The notes under the pieces were generated by a model that searched no databases, had not been told where the DNA came from, and saw nothing but the letters and a program-made list of their open reading frames with translations. Below are positions 1-8,586 of a stretch of DNA of 64,000 nt, piece by piece. The translations under genes and the position numbers were made by a program. Origin of the DNA: Paraburkholderia bryophila (GTDB lineage: Bacteria > Pseudomonadota > Gammaproteobacteria > Burkholderiales > Burkholderiaceae); contig NZ_JACCAS010000002.1 of NCBI RefSeq assembly GCF_013409255.1, positions 434,001 through 498,000 on the forward strand, in the 5' to 3' direction. The stretch's first letter is position 1. Each line of letters opens with the position of its first letter.

Positions 1-321
1 CGCGAGGTTTCTGCAGAACCGGACCAGTTGGATTACATCTCTCTACCCAACGACCCCGAGCGGTCGCAGCGGTACGAGTTGACCTGGAAGTTTTTAACCA
101 GCAATGACGAACGCAACCCCAAGGTCCCCGACATCGACAAGATCGTACCGCTTCCGCCTGCGAAATTGCCTTCGTGGGACGGCACGTTCCAGTGGCAAAA
201 AGAACAAGACGCGGCAGTACCACCACAAAAGCCCTCCGACGAACTCATCGACGAGCTTGCCCAAGCAAAGCACCTCGCCCCTTCAACCGGCCTGCCGCCG
301 AATCGAAAACCATCAACATAG
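1..321 (+). CDS. C-terminal end of an unidentified protein (5' end outside window)
   Basis: The reading frame is open from the first base and stops at TAG 319-321, so this is the last 106 codons of a longer gene. The visible part is hydrophilic and proline-rich, with a run of PPQKPSDELIDELAQ-like sequence and a W-x-GTFQWQKEQD motif. I do not recognise a domain with certainty. The composition, and the small secreted Sel1-like gene only 11 bp downstream, resemble the 3' ends of Tle3-like (DUF3274) type VI lipase effectors followed by an accessory or immunity gene. That assignment rests on memory of such sequences and is weak. An internal TTG at 28 could start a short protein, but the open frame upstream argues for a truncated gene. 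Confidence 0.55.
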   Translation, partial: REVSAEPDQLDYISLPNDPERSQRYELTWKFLTSNDERNPKVPDIDKIVPLPPAKLPSWDGTFQWQKEQDAAVPPQKPSDELIDELAQAKHLAPSTGLPPNRKPST

Positions 322-332
322 CGGATAAACAA

Positions 333-1034
333 ATGCCCAGAAACCCACGTATCCAGGCCCACTGGACCACCCGTCTGATCTGCTGTCTCGCCGCCCTACC
401 CGTGATCGTCGCCGCACAGCATGCCCGTGCGGATAGCGACTGGCAGAAGAACCAGCATCTACGCACCGACTGGGTATTCGCAACGTTGAAAGAGAAGGAC
501 ATTGGACCTACGCTCGACCACGCGCTCAAAGATCAGTCACGTTGGGCGAATCTGCCAGAGAATGCACCCGACACATTCCGCTGCAAGAAGCTTGAGCTTG
601 CCCCGGCCTCACCAGCCGCAGTTGCCGCATTCAACGAAGCGCCCACAACGCGCGGCCCCGACGCGGACAAGGCCTACGCGAAAGCCGCCTCGCTCGGATA
701 CTGGAGGGCGGCGGCACGACTCGTAGGCAGCAACCTTGACGACGAAAACTGGGAAGGCGCAGCGCCGATCGTCGCATGGCTGCTCGTACATCATGTGCCG
801 GCCGGATACAACAAACTCGCGGACATCCTGCAGGCGCAGTCGGGCTACGATGGCGAAACGCCGGGAGACAGCACGCTTAGCATGATCGCGTCGTTACGCT
901 GGCGCGCCGCACGCGAAGGTGATCCGGTTGCGCAGGCGCAGATGGCCGATATCTTCGACAAGCTCAACAAGCCTGCAATCGCTGCGTCATTGCGCGCGTG
1001 CGCGACTGAGCAGAACCCAAGTCTGGCGCGCTAA
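333..1034 (+). CDS. Secreted Sel1-repeat-like protein
   Basis: A 233-residue protein. Residues 1-34 form a signal peptide: basic MPRNPRIQAHWTTR, then the hydrophobic LICCLAALPVIVAAQ, then a cleavage-type AxA (HARADS). The mature part has helical repeats of Sel1 type, for example YAKAASLGYWRAAARL and SLRWRAAREGDPVAQAQMADIF near the C-terminus. Such repeats mediate protein contacts, here probably in the periplasm. The frame is open further upstream, but ATG 333 is chosen because it gives a signal peptide and lies just after the preceding stop, suggesting an operon. DUF6396/Sel1-like proteins often sit beside type VI effectors, so an immunity or accessory role is possible but not shown. Confidence 0.7.
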   Translation: MPRNPRIQAHWTTRLICCLAALPVIVAAQHARADSDWQKNQHLRTDWVFATLKEKDIGPTLDHALKDQSRWANLPENAPDTFRCKKLELAPASPAAVAAFNEAPTTRGPDADKAYAKAASLGYWRAAARLVGSNLDDENWEGAAPIVAWLLVHHVPAGYNKLADILQAQSGYDGETPGDSTLSMIASLRWRAAREGDPVAQAQMADIFDKLNKPAIAASLRACATEQNPSLAR

Positions 1035-1071
1035 CGCGTACCTAACGGGGAGAGGCTGGCGCATCGCGCCC

Positions 1072-1974
1072 CTACTCGCCACTCCCCAAAAACCCCACCA
1101 ACGCCGCCGCGCTCGCACTCAACTGCTCGCGCACTTTAAAAATCACAATCAACCGACGCACCGCCCACGCATCGCTCAACGACAACAGCCGCACGTCGAG
1201 CGCATTCACATAAAGCAAGCCCACCCGCTCCGGCACGATCGCTATACCGAGCCCCGCGTGCACCATCCGGCACAACGCATCCAGACTGCTCACACGGATC
1301 TTCACATCGAGTTGCCGGCCCTCCGCGGCCGCCTGCTGCGCGAGCATCTGCGTCAACGCGCTCTCGCTGCGCAGGCCGACGAAGCTATCGCCGAGCAAAC
1401 CGTTGAACGCCACGCGCGCCATGCCGGCGAGACGGTGACCGCCCGGCACCATCACTGCCAAGCGGTCCTGCCGGTACGGCACCTGCTCGAACGCTTCGCT
1501 GCCCGCCACCGGATTGCAGATACCAAAGTCCGCCGCATGCTCGGCGACCAGGCGCAGCACCTCGGCGCTGTTCTCCTCTTCGAGTTCGATCGACACTTCC
1601 GGAAACGCGCGCCCGAACGCGGCCACATCTTCCGGCAGAAACTGCACGATCGACGACAGATTCGCCACCACCCGCACCCTGCCCTTCGCGCCCGATGAAA
1701 AGCGCGACAACTCCGCGCTCATCTGTTCGATGTTGCCGATGATCGCCAGCGCATAGCGCAGCACCGTCTCGCCGACCGGCGTCACCGTAATGCCGCGCGA
1801 TTGGCGCTGGATCACCGGCAAGCCGATCACCGCCTCGATTTCCGCGATGCGCCGGCTCACTGCCGACGGCGCGATGAACTCGCGTTCGGCCGCCCGCGCG
1901 ATATTGCGCTCCTGGCAAACGGCGACGAACAATCGCAGCGAAGTGAGATCGAGTTTCTTGAGAAGATTTTCCAT
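1072..1974 (-). CDS. LysR-family transcriptional regulator
   Basis: A 300-residue protein of normal LysR length. Residues 8-67 form the winged HTH (LTSLRLFVAVCQERNIARAAEREFI-, then SAVSRRIAEIEAVIGLPVIQR). The rest is the type 2 periplasmic-binding-like effector domain, beginning near GRVRVVAN. The ATG lies at 1974. No obvious target operon is adjacent: the gene downstream on the same strand is missing, and the gene across the 217-bp upstream gap is a broken acetyltransferase. Its regulon may therefore be elsewhere, or its former target may be that pseudogene. The ligand cannot be told from sequence. Confidence 0.9.
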   Translation of the reverse strand: MENLLKKLDLTSLRLFVAVCQERNIARAAEREFIAPSAVSRRIAEIEAVIGLPVIQRQSRGITVTPVGETVLRYALAIIGNIEQMSAELSRFSSGAKGRVRVVANLSSIVQFLPEDVAAFGRAFPEVSIELEEENSAEVLRLVAEHAADFGICNPVAGSEAFEQVPYRQDRLAVMVPGGHRLAGMARVAFNGLLGDSFVGLRSESALTQMLAQQAAAEGRQLDVKIRVSSLDALCRMVHAGLGIAIVPERVGLLYVNALDVRLLSLSDAWAVRRLIVIFKVREQLSASAAALVGFLGSGE

Positions 1975-2191
1975 TGAGCTTCCGTCACGGTAACGCCGAA
2001 CCGACCAGACCAGACCGGACCCAGCCCGATCGTCTCGCCCGCATCCGCGATAGTCAATCGGTCGAGGTCATCCTCGGCGCGCGCGCTTTGTTTTAGCGGC
2101 GTTATCCGCTATCTTTCCGCACTCCGCACATTGCACGCCGTACTCTACACACCGGGCTGAAGCGCGCCCGCTCATCGCCGATTGGAGCCCC

Positions 2192-2713
2192 ATGAACGCC
2201 GTTCGACTCAGCCGCGCAACTCGCGCCGATGCCGCCGATCTGATCGCCGCCAACCGCGCGAATCAGGACTACCACTTGCCGTGGGTGGCCTCCTTCACCG
2301 ATCAAGCCGGCTTCGACGGTTGATTCTCGCGCACCCTGACCGGACCCAACGTCGGACTGGTCGCGCGGGAAACGGCGTCGAACGGGATTGTCGGCATTAT
2401 CAACGTCAACGAGATCGTCTCGGGCGTTTTTCAGAGCGCTTATCTCGGCTACTACGGCATGTCGGCTTTCGCGCGCCAAGGCCTGATGACCGACGCGGTG
2501 CGCGCGGCGGCGAGCTATGCGTTCGGCGAGATGGGATTGCATCGGCTGGAAGCCAACATTCAACCGGGCAATGAGGCGTCGATCGCGCTGGTGCGCCGGT
2601 TGGGCTTTCTGAAGGAAGGGTATTCGCCGCGCTATCTGCGCATCGACGGCGAATGGCGCGATCACGAGCGATGGGCGCTGCTGGCCGACACACCGTCCGG
2701 CGACGCGCGCTAA
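2192..2713 (+). pseudogene. RimJ/RimL-type GNAT acetyltransferase broken by an in-frame TGA
   Basis: From ATG 2192 the frame encodes a complete RimJ/RimL-like acetyltransferase: MNAVRLSRATRADAADLI at the start, the core YLGYYGMSAFARQGLMTDAVR, then LGFLKEGYSPRYLRIDGEWRDHERWALL at the end. Codon 44 is TGA (2321-2323), within GFDG-stop-FSRTLTGPNVG. Relatives as I recall them have Trp there, so TGG to TGA is the likely change. Homology continues undisturbed on both sides and there is no frameshift, which suggests a recent loss or a sequence error. An internal ATG at 2459 would make only 84 residues, lacking the first half of the fold. Confidence 0.85.
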
Positions 2714-2727
2714 GCGCCTAACGCGGG

Positions 2728-3513
2728 CTACACACTGTCCCGCTGCGCGGACGCGAGCGAAGCGCGCCGGTTCGAAACGCGAGCCATCGTCTTGCGGACC
2801 GGCGAATGCCGCGCGCCATCCGGCACGAACACATAACCGTGACTGCGCACGGTCTGGATAAACCTCGGCGCGGACGGGTCGGCCTCGAGAATCCGCCGCA
2901 GCCGCCACACCTGCACGTCGACGCCGCGATCCGTCCGTTCGTCTTCCGAGCCGTGCAGTAATTCGAGCAGGCGCACCCGCGTCAGCGTCCGCATCGGGTT
3001 CTCGACGAACACCTTCAGCAACGCGAATTCCGCCGCGGACAGAAAGAACGCGCCGCTGTCCATCTCCAGGGTGCGTAAACGCAGGTCCAGCGTGAACGGA
3101 CCGAACACGATCGCGCGGTCTTCTTCCCGCGCGGCAGCTGGCAGGCACGTATTGCAACGCCGCAGCACCGCCCGCACGCGCGCCAGTAGTTCACGCGGAT
3201 TGAAGGGTTTGCCGATGCAGTCGTCCGCGCCCATTTCGAGGCCGATAATGCGGTCGACGTCGGTGGGTCGCGCCGTGAGAATCACCGGCACCTCGTTGCC
3301 CGCCGCGCGCAGTTTGCTCAGCGCGTCCAGACCTTCGGTGCCGAACCGGATCTGATCGAGCACGACCAGATCGGGCGAGGTCTGCTCGATCTTTTGCGCC
3401 AGCAAACTCACGTCGCGCAGGACGGAAACCGCCATGCCCGCCCGTTCCAGCAGGGTGGTCAGCACCTCGACGAGTTCGACATCGTCGCCAACGACCAGTA
3501 TTTGTGCATTCAT
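2728..3513 (-). CDS. OmpR/PhoB-family response regulator (orphan)
   Basis: A 261-residue two-domain regulator. Residues 1-120 form the receiver: acidic pocket D10/D11, likely phosphoacceptor D53 in VVLDQIRFG, T80, and K102 in GKPFNPRELL. Residues about 150-240 form the winged helix of OmpR type (LSAAEFALLKVFVENP, then VDVQVWRLRRILE and the terminal RSHGYVFVPDG). The C-terminal tail is basic. The start at 3513 (MNAQILVVGDD) matches family length better than the upstream ATG at 3558. The phosphorylation site sequence LDQIRFG departs from the usual LDxxLPG. No histidine kinase is adjacent, so its partner must be encoded elsewhere. Confidence 0.9.
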   Translation of the reverse strand: MNAQILVVGDDVELVEVLTTLLERAGMAVSVLRDVSLLAQKIEQTSPDLVVLDQIRFGTEGLDALSKLRAAGNEVPVILTARPTDVDRIIGLEMGADDCIGKPFNPRELLARVRAVLRRCNTCLPAAAREEDRAIVFGPFTLDLRLRTLEMDSGAFFLSAAEFALLKVFVENPMRTLTRVRLLELLHGSEDERTDRGVDVQVWRLRRILEADPSAPRFIQTVRSHGYVFVPDGARHSPVRKTMARVSNRRASLASAQRDSV

Positions 3514-3940
3514 ATCAAGGAGTCTGACGCGCAGGATGGCAAGCGGGTTTGCAATCACGCTGGCGGTCGACTCACAGTGACCGGATCTTGAAGTTGGCTT
3601 TCAACGCCGCTTTCAAAACCGTCAGTCAGGTGCAAACCCTACGCAAACGTGCTGCCCAGATCTCTTGAACGGAGCGAACGGAGAGAATCCGTCGCTGAAT
3701 GACTAATTATTTGCGTGGCGTCGCGCTGGGCTATGCGGTACGGCGTGGGGTGGTCGCTCGAAAGCCGTCGGTAAGCGTGTTTTCAGGCAGCGGCCAGCAA
3801 GTGCGCCGACGCATTGAACGTGACTTCGCCGCGGAGCATTTAAACTTCGCCGGTGGCTTTCCGGTCACGAATTGCTAGCCGATCCCATTCACCCGGCGGT
3901 GCTATCGAAGTTCGAAGCGCCATGCCCTTCGGAGAGATCC
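3514..3940. other. Non-coding stretch upstream of the VOC gene
   Basis: No convincing gene is seen. It lies between two divergently read genes and should hold the promoters of both. A short direct repeat (ACGGAGCGAACGGAG, 3667-3681) is the only visible pattern. A purine-rich Shine-Dalgarno (GGAGAG, about 3931-3936) sits at the right distance from ATG 3941. Confidence 0.5.
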
Positions 3941-4312
3941 ATGCCGTTGCACATGTCGAGATTGATTCTTTATGTCCACGACGTCGCGCTGCTGAAGTCC
4001 TTCTATCAAACCCATTTCGCGCTGCCCGTCAGCGAGGAAATCGAACACGAATGGGTCGTGCTGCAAGCGGGCGCGGTCGAGATCGCACTGCATCGGGTCG
4101 GCGAGCCGTATCGCAAGCTGTCGGCCAAACCGAATCATTCGAATGCGAAGCTAGTGTTCTCGGTGGAGTCCGGACTGGCTGAGTTGCACGACACACTCAC
4201 GCGCGCAGGCGTGCCGATGCGCGGCCTGAAACGCTACGACGGTTTCCCGCAATTGATGTGCGACGGAGAAGATCCCGAAGGCAACGTGTTCCAGCTTTCG
4301 CAAGCGGATTGA
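3941..4312 (+). CDS. VOC-fold (glyoxalase/bleomycin resistance) protein
   Basis: A 123-residue single vicinal-oxygen-chelate protein. It has the two beta-alpha-beta-beta-beta modules of the family: MSRLILYVHDVALLKSFYQTHFALPV at the start and FPQLMCDGEDPEGNVFQLSQ at the end. The terminal acidic residue of DPEGNVFQL is the usual metal ligand position. ATG 3941 is chosen because GGAGAG precedes it by 4-5 bases and homology begins there, although the frame is open to 3872. The substrate is unknown. It stands alone, followed by a convergent DsbA-like gene. Confidence 0.85.
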   Translation: MPLHMSRLILYVHDVALLKSFYQTHFALPVSEEIEHEWVVLQAGAVEIALHRVGEPYRKLSAKPNHSNAKLVFSVESGLAELHDTLTRAGVPMRGLKRYDGFPQLMCDGEDPEGNVFQLSQAD

Positions 4313-4403
4313 CCGGGTGTCGCGGCCTGATGTCCGCGTATGAACCCGGCCGGTTCCGCTAACGTTGCGATCAGGTTTCGCTCACGTTGCGCTCAGGTTG
4401 CGC

Positions 4404-5126
4404 TCACGCGCAACCGTCGATATCGCAACTCGGTCCGCTCTCCGCCGCAGATGAAGCCGAAGCGGACGCCGAAGCCCCGATCGATGCGCCGGTCAAGCGC
4501 GCAAGCTCGCGTGCCCATTCGACCGGCCGCCCGAGATACGCGCGAATATCGACGACACCGACCCGCCCGTGCGCATCTTCCAGCGCGAAGGTCGGAAAGC
4601 CGTGGCCACCCACGTCGTCCAGCAGACGACGGCTAGCGTCGATATGCTGCTGCGTCGACGCTCCGCTCTGCTGCGCGAACGCCGCGCCAAACGCCTCTGC
4701 CGGCAAGCCGATTTCCACGGCCAGTTCGTGCAGCACGGCAGCGTCGCTGATGCGCTTGCCTTCCTCATAGTGCGCACGCTGCTGGCGGTGAATCATGTCG
4801 AGCCCGCGCCCCGCCACGGCTTCTGCCGCCAACGCCGCCGTAATCGGCGGCTCCGAATCCATCACGGCGTGCTCGTCGCGCAACAGGTCGTCGAAATAGC
4901 CCGCGCCGAACGGCTGGCCGGTCAGGTCGGCAATACGCCGGTCGTGCGGCATCACGTAGTCGCGCCATTGCGGCGTCACGCGACGGCGCTGCGAACCCGC
5001 GAGCATGCCGCCGCCGTGAAACGCGAGCGAGAGACCGGGCACGGCACGCGCCGCCTCGACGAGCGGCGCGGCGCCATAGCACCAGCCACACAGCGGATCG
5101 TAGATGTAGTGAAGCGTCGCCATCAT
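4404..5126 (-). CDS. DsbA/FrnE-family thioredoxin-fold protein
   Basis: A 240-residue DsbA-family protein without a signal peptide, so probably cytoplasmic. The redox motif C13-G-W-C16 follows the first strand (HYIYDPLCGWCYGAAPL). The all-alpha insertion comes next, and the cis-Pro loop is at GHGFPTFAL. The C-terminus is an Ala/Ser-rich tail ending with an extra cysteine pair (CDIDGC), which might bind metal or be redox active. The ATG overlaps the stop of the upstream metallo-beta-lactamase-fold gene as ATGA, and a near-perfect AAGGAGGTG Shine-Dalgarno lies inside that upstream gene, so the two are translationally coupled. Confidence 0.9.
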   Translation of the reverse strand: MMATLHYIYDPLCGWCYGAAPLVEAARAVPGLSLAFHGGGMLAGSQRRRVTPQWRDYVMPHDRRIADLTGQPFGAGYFDDLLRDEHAVMDSEPPITAALAAEAVAGRGLDMIHRQQRAHYEEGKRISDAAVLHELAVEIGLPAEAFGAAFAQQSGASTQQHIDASRRLLDDVGGHGFPTFALEDAHGRVGVVDIRAYLGRPVEWARELARLTGASIGASASASASSAAESGPSCDIDGCA

Positions 5127-6118
5127 GCACCTCCTTGCGCGGTGGCCTTGTCGTCCGCGCGTTGACCCGCAGCGGGCGCCGAGCCCGCGGCTGCCGGTTT
5201 GCTATCCGACGCCGCCGCCGGCGCCGGCCATTGCATTTCGCCCTTGATGACCTTCGCGCTCAACTCGAGCGACGACACGCCGCCCAGGTCCGGATACGCC
5301 CGCTTCATCGCGTCAACGAGTTCGGTCGAATTCTTCGCCTTCGCGGCGGCGCTGTCGAAGGTCTTCAGATAGTCCGCGGTGAAGCGCACTGCCTTGATAC
5401 CCGTCGGCATCGGGCCGGTGAAGTGTCCGGGCACGACCGTCGCCGGCTTGAGCGCGACGATACCGTCGAGCGTACTCAGCCACGCCGCGCGCGACGCCTC
5501 GCTCTGCGTATCCGCAACCCACACGTGGTCGCCGCTATTGACCACCACGCCGCCCGCCACCGTCTTGAGCGACGGAATCCACAGATACGTACGCTCGGGA
5601 GCCGGGCCCGCGAGGCCTTTGATTTCGAGGGTCCGGCCTTCCAGCGTCAGACGATCGCCGTGCAGCGCTTCGGGCAACACGAGACGCTTCGGCGCATTGT
5701 CCTTCAGCACCGGACCCCAGTACGCGAGCTTGCCGTCCATCGTCGCTTTGATCGCGGCGACGGTTTGCGGCGTCGCGACGATCTTCGCGTGCGGGAACGC
5801 GTCCTGAATGACGTCGAGGCCGAAGTAGTAATCGGGATCGCTCTGGCTGATGTAGACCGTGGTCAGCGTCTTACCGCTGGCCTTGAGCTTTTTCACCAAC
5901 GCTTCGGCGTCGCTGCGCTGGAACTGCGCGTCGATCAGCACGGCGTCATGCGCACCCGTGACGATTTCCGACGACACCGGAAACACGCCCTTGTCGCCGG
6001 GGTTATAGACCTCGAGATGAAGCGGCGCGGCGCCGGCCGCGTGGGCGGCGAGGCCGACGCTCAGCAGCGTGGCGGGCAGGATCTGGCCGAGTTGGGAAAA
6101 GCGGAAAGAGCGCGACAT
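5123..6118 (-). CDS. Secreted MBL-fold protein with altered metal motif
   Basis: A 331-residue protein with a signal peptide (residues 1-30, ending AHAAGAAP). The MBL fold is recognisable: ITGAHDAVLIDAQF-type first strands, GDHVWVADTQSE in place of the GDxLF strand, and VVPGHF near residue 225. The hallmark HxHxDH is replaced by Q92-x-D94-x-D96-Y97 within YISQSDPDYYFG. The C-terminus is a low-complexity Ala/Pro tail. It is transcribed with the DsbA-like gene and divergently from a LysR gene 107 bp away, a likely regulator. Without the histidines, classical two-zinc hydrolysis is doubtful. Confidence 0.85.
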   Translation of the reverse strand: MSRSFRFSQLGQILPATLLSVGLAAHAAGAAPLHLEVYNPGDKGVFPVSSEIVTGAHDAVLIDAQFQRSDAEALVKKLKASGKTLTTVYISQSDPDYYFGLDVIQDAFPHAKIVATPQTVAAIKATMDGKLAYWGPVLKDNAPKRLVLPEALHGDRLTLEGRTLEIKGLAGPAPERTYLWIPSLKTVAGGVVVNSGDHVWVADTQSEASRAAWLSTLDGIVALKPATVVPGHFTGPMPTGIKAVRFTADYLKTFDSAAAKAKNSTELVDAMKRAYPDLGGVSSLELSAKVIKGEMQWPAPAAASDSKPAAAGSAPAAGQRADDKATAQGGA

Positions 6119-6225
6119 GGATTCTCCAATAACGGGTTCTGAAACAATGCCGCCATTGTAAATTTCTTCGATCGATCTAAAAGCCGCTTATCATGCGCAT
6201 ATTTGTTGCATGAATCGATCGAATC
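6119..6225. promoter_or_regulatory. Divergent LysR/MBL control region with two TCGATCGA palindromes
   Basis: This 107-bp gap separates two divergent genes. It holds the self-complementary 8-mer TCGATCGA twice, at 6168-6175 and 6215-6222, 47 bp apart. The spacing and position suit LysR-type regulatory and activation sites, but the binding is inferred. Confidence 0.5.
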
Positions 6226-7125
6226 ATGGACCGTATCACCGCCGCCGAAGTTTTCGTGACGATCGCCGAACGGGGCAGCCTGACGGCCGCCGCCGACGGT
6301 CTGGACATGTCGCGCGCCATGGTCACGCGCTATCTGGCGCAAATGGAGGCGTGGTCGGGCGCGCGGCTGCTGCACCGGAGCACACGGCGTATCAGCCTGA
6401 CTTCCGCGGGCGAAGCGGCTTTGGCGCGTTGCCGGCAGATGCTCGAGATTGCCGGCCAGATGGCCGTGACCGACGGTCCCGAAGCGGAGACGCCGCGCGG
6501 GCTGTTGCGCGTGGCCTGTGCGCAGGTGCTGGCGCAACAGGTGCTCGGCGCGGCGATGACCGCGTTCCTGAAGCGCTATCCCGCCACCGCCGTCGATCTG
6601 GTGGTCGACGGCCGTACGGTGAATCTGGTGGAAGAGCGCATCGATCTGGCGATCCGCATCACCGAGCAACTCGACCCCAGCCTGATCGCGCGGCCGCTCG
6701 GCATTTGCCCGTCGGTCCTGTGCGCGGCGCCGTCGTATCTCGCCGCGCACGGCACGCCGCGCGACGTCACGGAACTGGCCGTGCACAACTGCCTGACTTA
6801 CTCGTACTTCGGCAAAAGTCTGTGGAAGTTCAAGGACGCGGCGAGCGGCGAGCCGTCGGCCGTGGCGGTGGGCGGCAATCTCAGCGCGAACGATTCGATG
6901 ACGCTGCTGGCGGCCGCGCGCGAAGGCGCCGGGATTGCGATGCAACCCGTGTTCGCGGCAGCGCCGCTGATCGCGAGCGGACAACTGGTGCGGCTGCTGC
7001 CGGGTCACGAAGCGCAAACGCTCGATATTTACGGCGTCTATAACTCACGGCGGCAAATGCCGGCGGCGCTGCGTGTGCTGATCGATTTTCTGGTGGACTG
7101 GTTCGCGACGCATCTGGCGACGTGA
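6226..7125 (+). CDS. LysR-family transcriptional regulator
   Basis: A 299-residue LysR regulator. The N-terminal winged HTH is ITAAEVFVTIAERGSLTAAADGLDMSRAMVTRYLAQME. The C-terminal effector-binding domain starts near RGLLRVACAQVLAQQ and resembles the CrgA-like group. It is divergent from the MBL/DsbA operon and shares a 107-bp promoter region with repeated TCGATCGA palindromes, so control of that operon and of itself is the simplest model. The inducer is unknown. Confidence 0.9.
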   Translation: MDRITAAEVFVTIAERGSLTAAADGLDMSRAMVTRYLAQMEAWSGARLLHRSTRRISLTSAGEAALARCRQMLEIAGQMAVTDGPEAETPRGLLRVACAQVLAQQVLGAAMTAFLKRYPATAVDLVVDGRTVNLVEERIDLAIRITEQLDPSLIARPLGICPSVLCAAPSYLAAHGTPRDVTELAVHNCLTYSYFGKSLWKFKDAASGEPSAVAVGGNLSANDSMTLLAAAREGAGIAMQPVFAAAPLIASGQLVRLLPGHEAQTLDIYGVYNSRRQMPAALRVLIDFLVDWFATHLAT

Positions 7126-7147
7126 GGCAACTTGACGTACGGGCGCT

Positions 7148-7498
7148 TCAATTGTCGGGGCTAAACCCGCGCGCGTAGACGAGCGCTTCGGCCAGCACGT
7201 CGACTTCCGACTGTTTTTCCCGCAACTGCGCGCGCAACTCGACGATCAACTGAACCGCGTCCAGCACGTTCGTGACCTCGACGGGCTCGTGACCTGACGC
7301 CGTGCCCCCTTCGTGCGAGTGAAGACGCCCCTGCGTTTTCCAGCCGTCGAGGTTGCTCGACCCGGATAACGTGCCCGCAGGCCGCTGACGGCGCACTCTA
7401 CCGCGCCCGGCATCATGATCTTGACGGCAGTCGCTTTCCGCGGCCTCGCAAGACGCGCGGCGCCGGACGACTCGGGTGTGACGCGTAGCAAACAGCAT
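7148..7498 (-). CDS. Hypothetical small protein with C-terminal helix
   Basis: A possible 116-residue protein starting at ATG 7498, with GGAGAAG placed 4-5 bases upstream. The N-terminal two thirds is Arg-rich and has no recognisable fold. The last 45 residues (VTNVLDAVQLIVELRAQLREKQSEVDVLAEAL) look like an amphipathic or coiled-coil helix. The uneven character suggests either a fast-evolving protein or a frame that has drifted. No function is assigned. Confidence 0.4.
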   Translation of the reverse strand: MLFATRHTRVVRRRASCEAAESDCRQDHDAGRGRVRRQRPAGTLSGSSNLDGWKTQGRLHSHEGGTASGHEPVEVTNVLDAVQLIVELRAQLREKQSEVDVLAEALVYARGFSPDN

Positions 7499-7574
7499 GT
7501 TCTTCTCCGTTCCGGGGTACGACCGAACCGCGCAAAGCCGCGCAAGCTCAAGCATACCCAGGACTTTATTTACG

Positions 7575-8423
7575 TTACTGGAACTGATACAGATACCCGA
7601 CGCGCGCGGCGGGAATGAAGCGCTTGCCGACCAGCGGGCTATCGGCGATCCCGCTGCCGAGGTGCGTGACCTGCAGATCGAGACTCACCGATTGACGCGG
7701 CGCGAGCTGATACGCGACCCGTGTGCCGATCGTCGCGTTCACCGTCGCACTGCCGTCATACGCAGGCCGCCCGGCGCGCGCCTCCGACGAAGTCACGCCG
7801 TAGTAATAGTCGACGTATTTGCCGGCGAACCAGGTGGCGTCGGCATGCGGCTCGATGCTCCAGCGCCCCATTTCGAACGCTTTCTTGAATTCGAGGCTGG
7901 CCTGCTGGCCTTTGTTGCCGCCCAGCAGGTAGCTGCCGGTGAGCGTGCCGAATGCCGTATGCCAGCCCACCACCGGGCCGTACCAGAACGTCAGGCTGTC
8001 GCGATTCGGCAGGCCGTTCAGGATCGGCGCATCCGAGGCCCGATAGCCTTCGAGAATCCCCACGCGGGCGCGCAATGCAACTGTCACGCCGCTCCATTGT
8101 CCGACCTTGAGATCGAGCCGCGTGGCGTACGCGTTGATCCATTTGTTGTCGATATAGAACAGCGGAATCGGTGTGATGCGCGCCTTATCGCCGCGGTAGG
8201 GCGACGCATCCACGCCCACGCCGGCGCCCAGGCCCCAGTGCGTCACGTTGGTCGCGTTGCTCAGCACGGTGAAGCCGGAATCGGCCTCGCTGTCGACGCC
8301 GCCCGCCCACGCGAAGCGGGAACTCATCAGCAGCGCGGCGGCCAGCAGCACCGGGTAGTCGCGGCAACGGACCTTCTTCACGACATCGGCAATACGACGC
8401 GTGGATTTCGACGAACTCGCCAT
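7575..8423 (-). CDS. MipA/OmpV-family outer membrane protein
   Basis: A 282-residue outer membrane beta-barrel. The signal region is long (RDYPVLLAAALLMSSRFAWAGG). The family opening WGLGAGVGVDASPYRGDKARITPIPLFYIDNKW is present, and the chain ends in an aromatic residue (GYLYQFQ), as outer-membrane proteins do. GGAGG lies 7 bases before ATG 8423. MipA/OmpV members interact with murein enzymes or contribute to porin-like functions. It is divergent from an OmpR-type two-component system; that arrangement suggests the kinase/regulator pair controls it. Confidence 0.9.
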   Translation of the reverse strand: MASSSKSTRRIADVVKKVRCRDYPVLLAAALLMSSRFAWAGGVDSEADSGFTVLSNATNVTHWGLGAGVGVDASPYRGDKARITPIPLFYIDNKWINAYATRLDLKVGQWSGVTVALRARVGILEGYRASDAPILNGLPNRDSLTFWYGPVVGWHTAFGTLTGSYLLGGNKGQQASLEFKKAFEMGRWSIEPHADATWFAGKYVDYYYGVTSSEARAGRPAYDGSATVNATIGTRVAYQLAPRQSVSLDLQVTHLGSGIADSPLVGKRFIPAARVGYLYQFQ

Positions 8424-8586
8424 TCAGTAACCTCCAATCAGAAGCGGCGAGATTACTCAGGCGATTCGACGCCATGATGTGCGCGATATTTCGAGCCCGA
8501 TACAATGTGTCGGCCCTGAAATATTGACGGGGTACGGCTGACATAGATTGACGGCCGTTCGGGATTAGCATTTGGGAATGACTTAT

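Noticed and set aside
2321..2323. TGA as a selenocysteine codon in the GNAT gene
   Set aside because: Relatives are expected to have Trp there, the residue is not catalytic, and no SECIS-like hairpin is evident just downstream.
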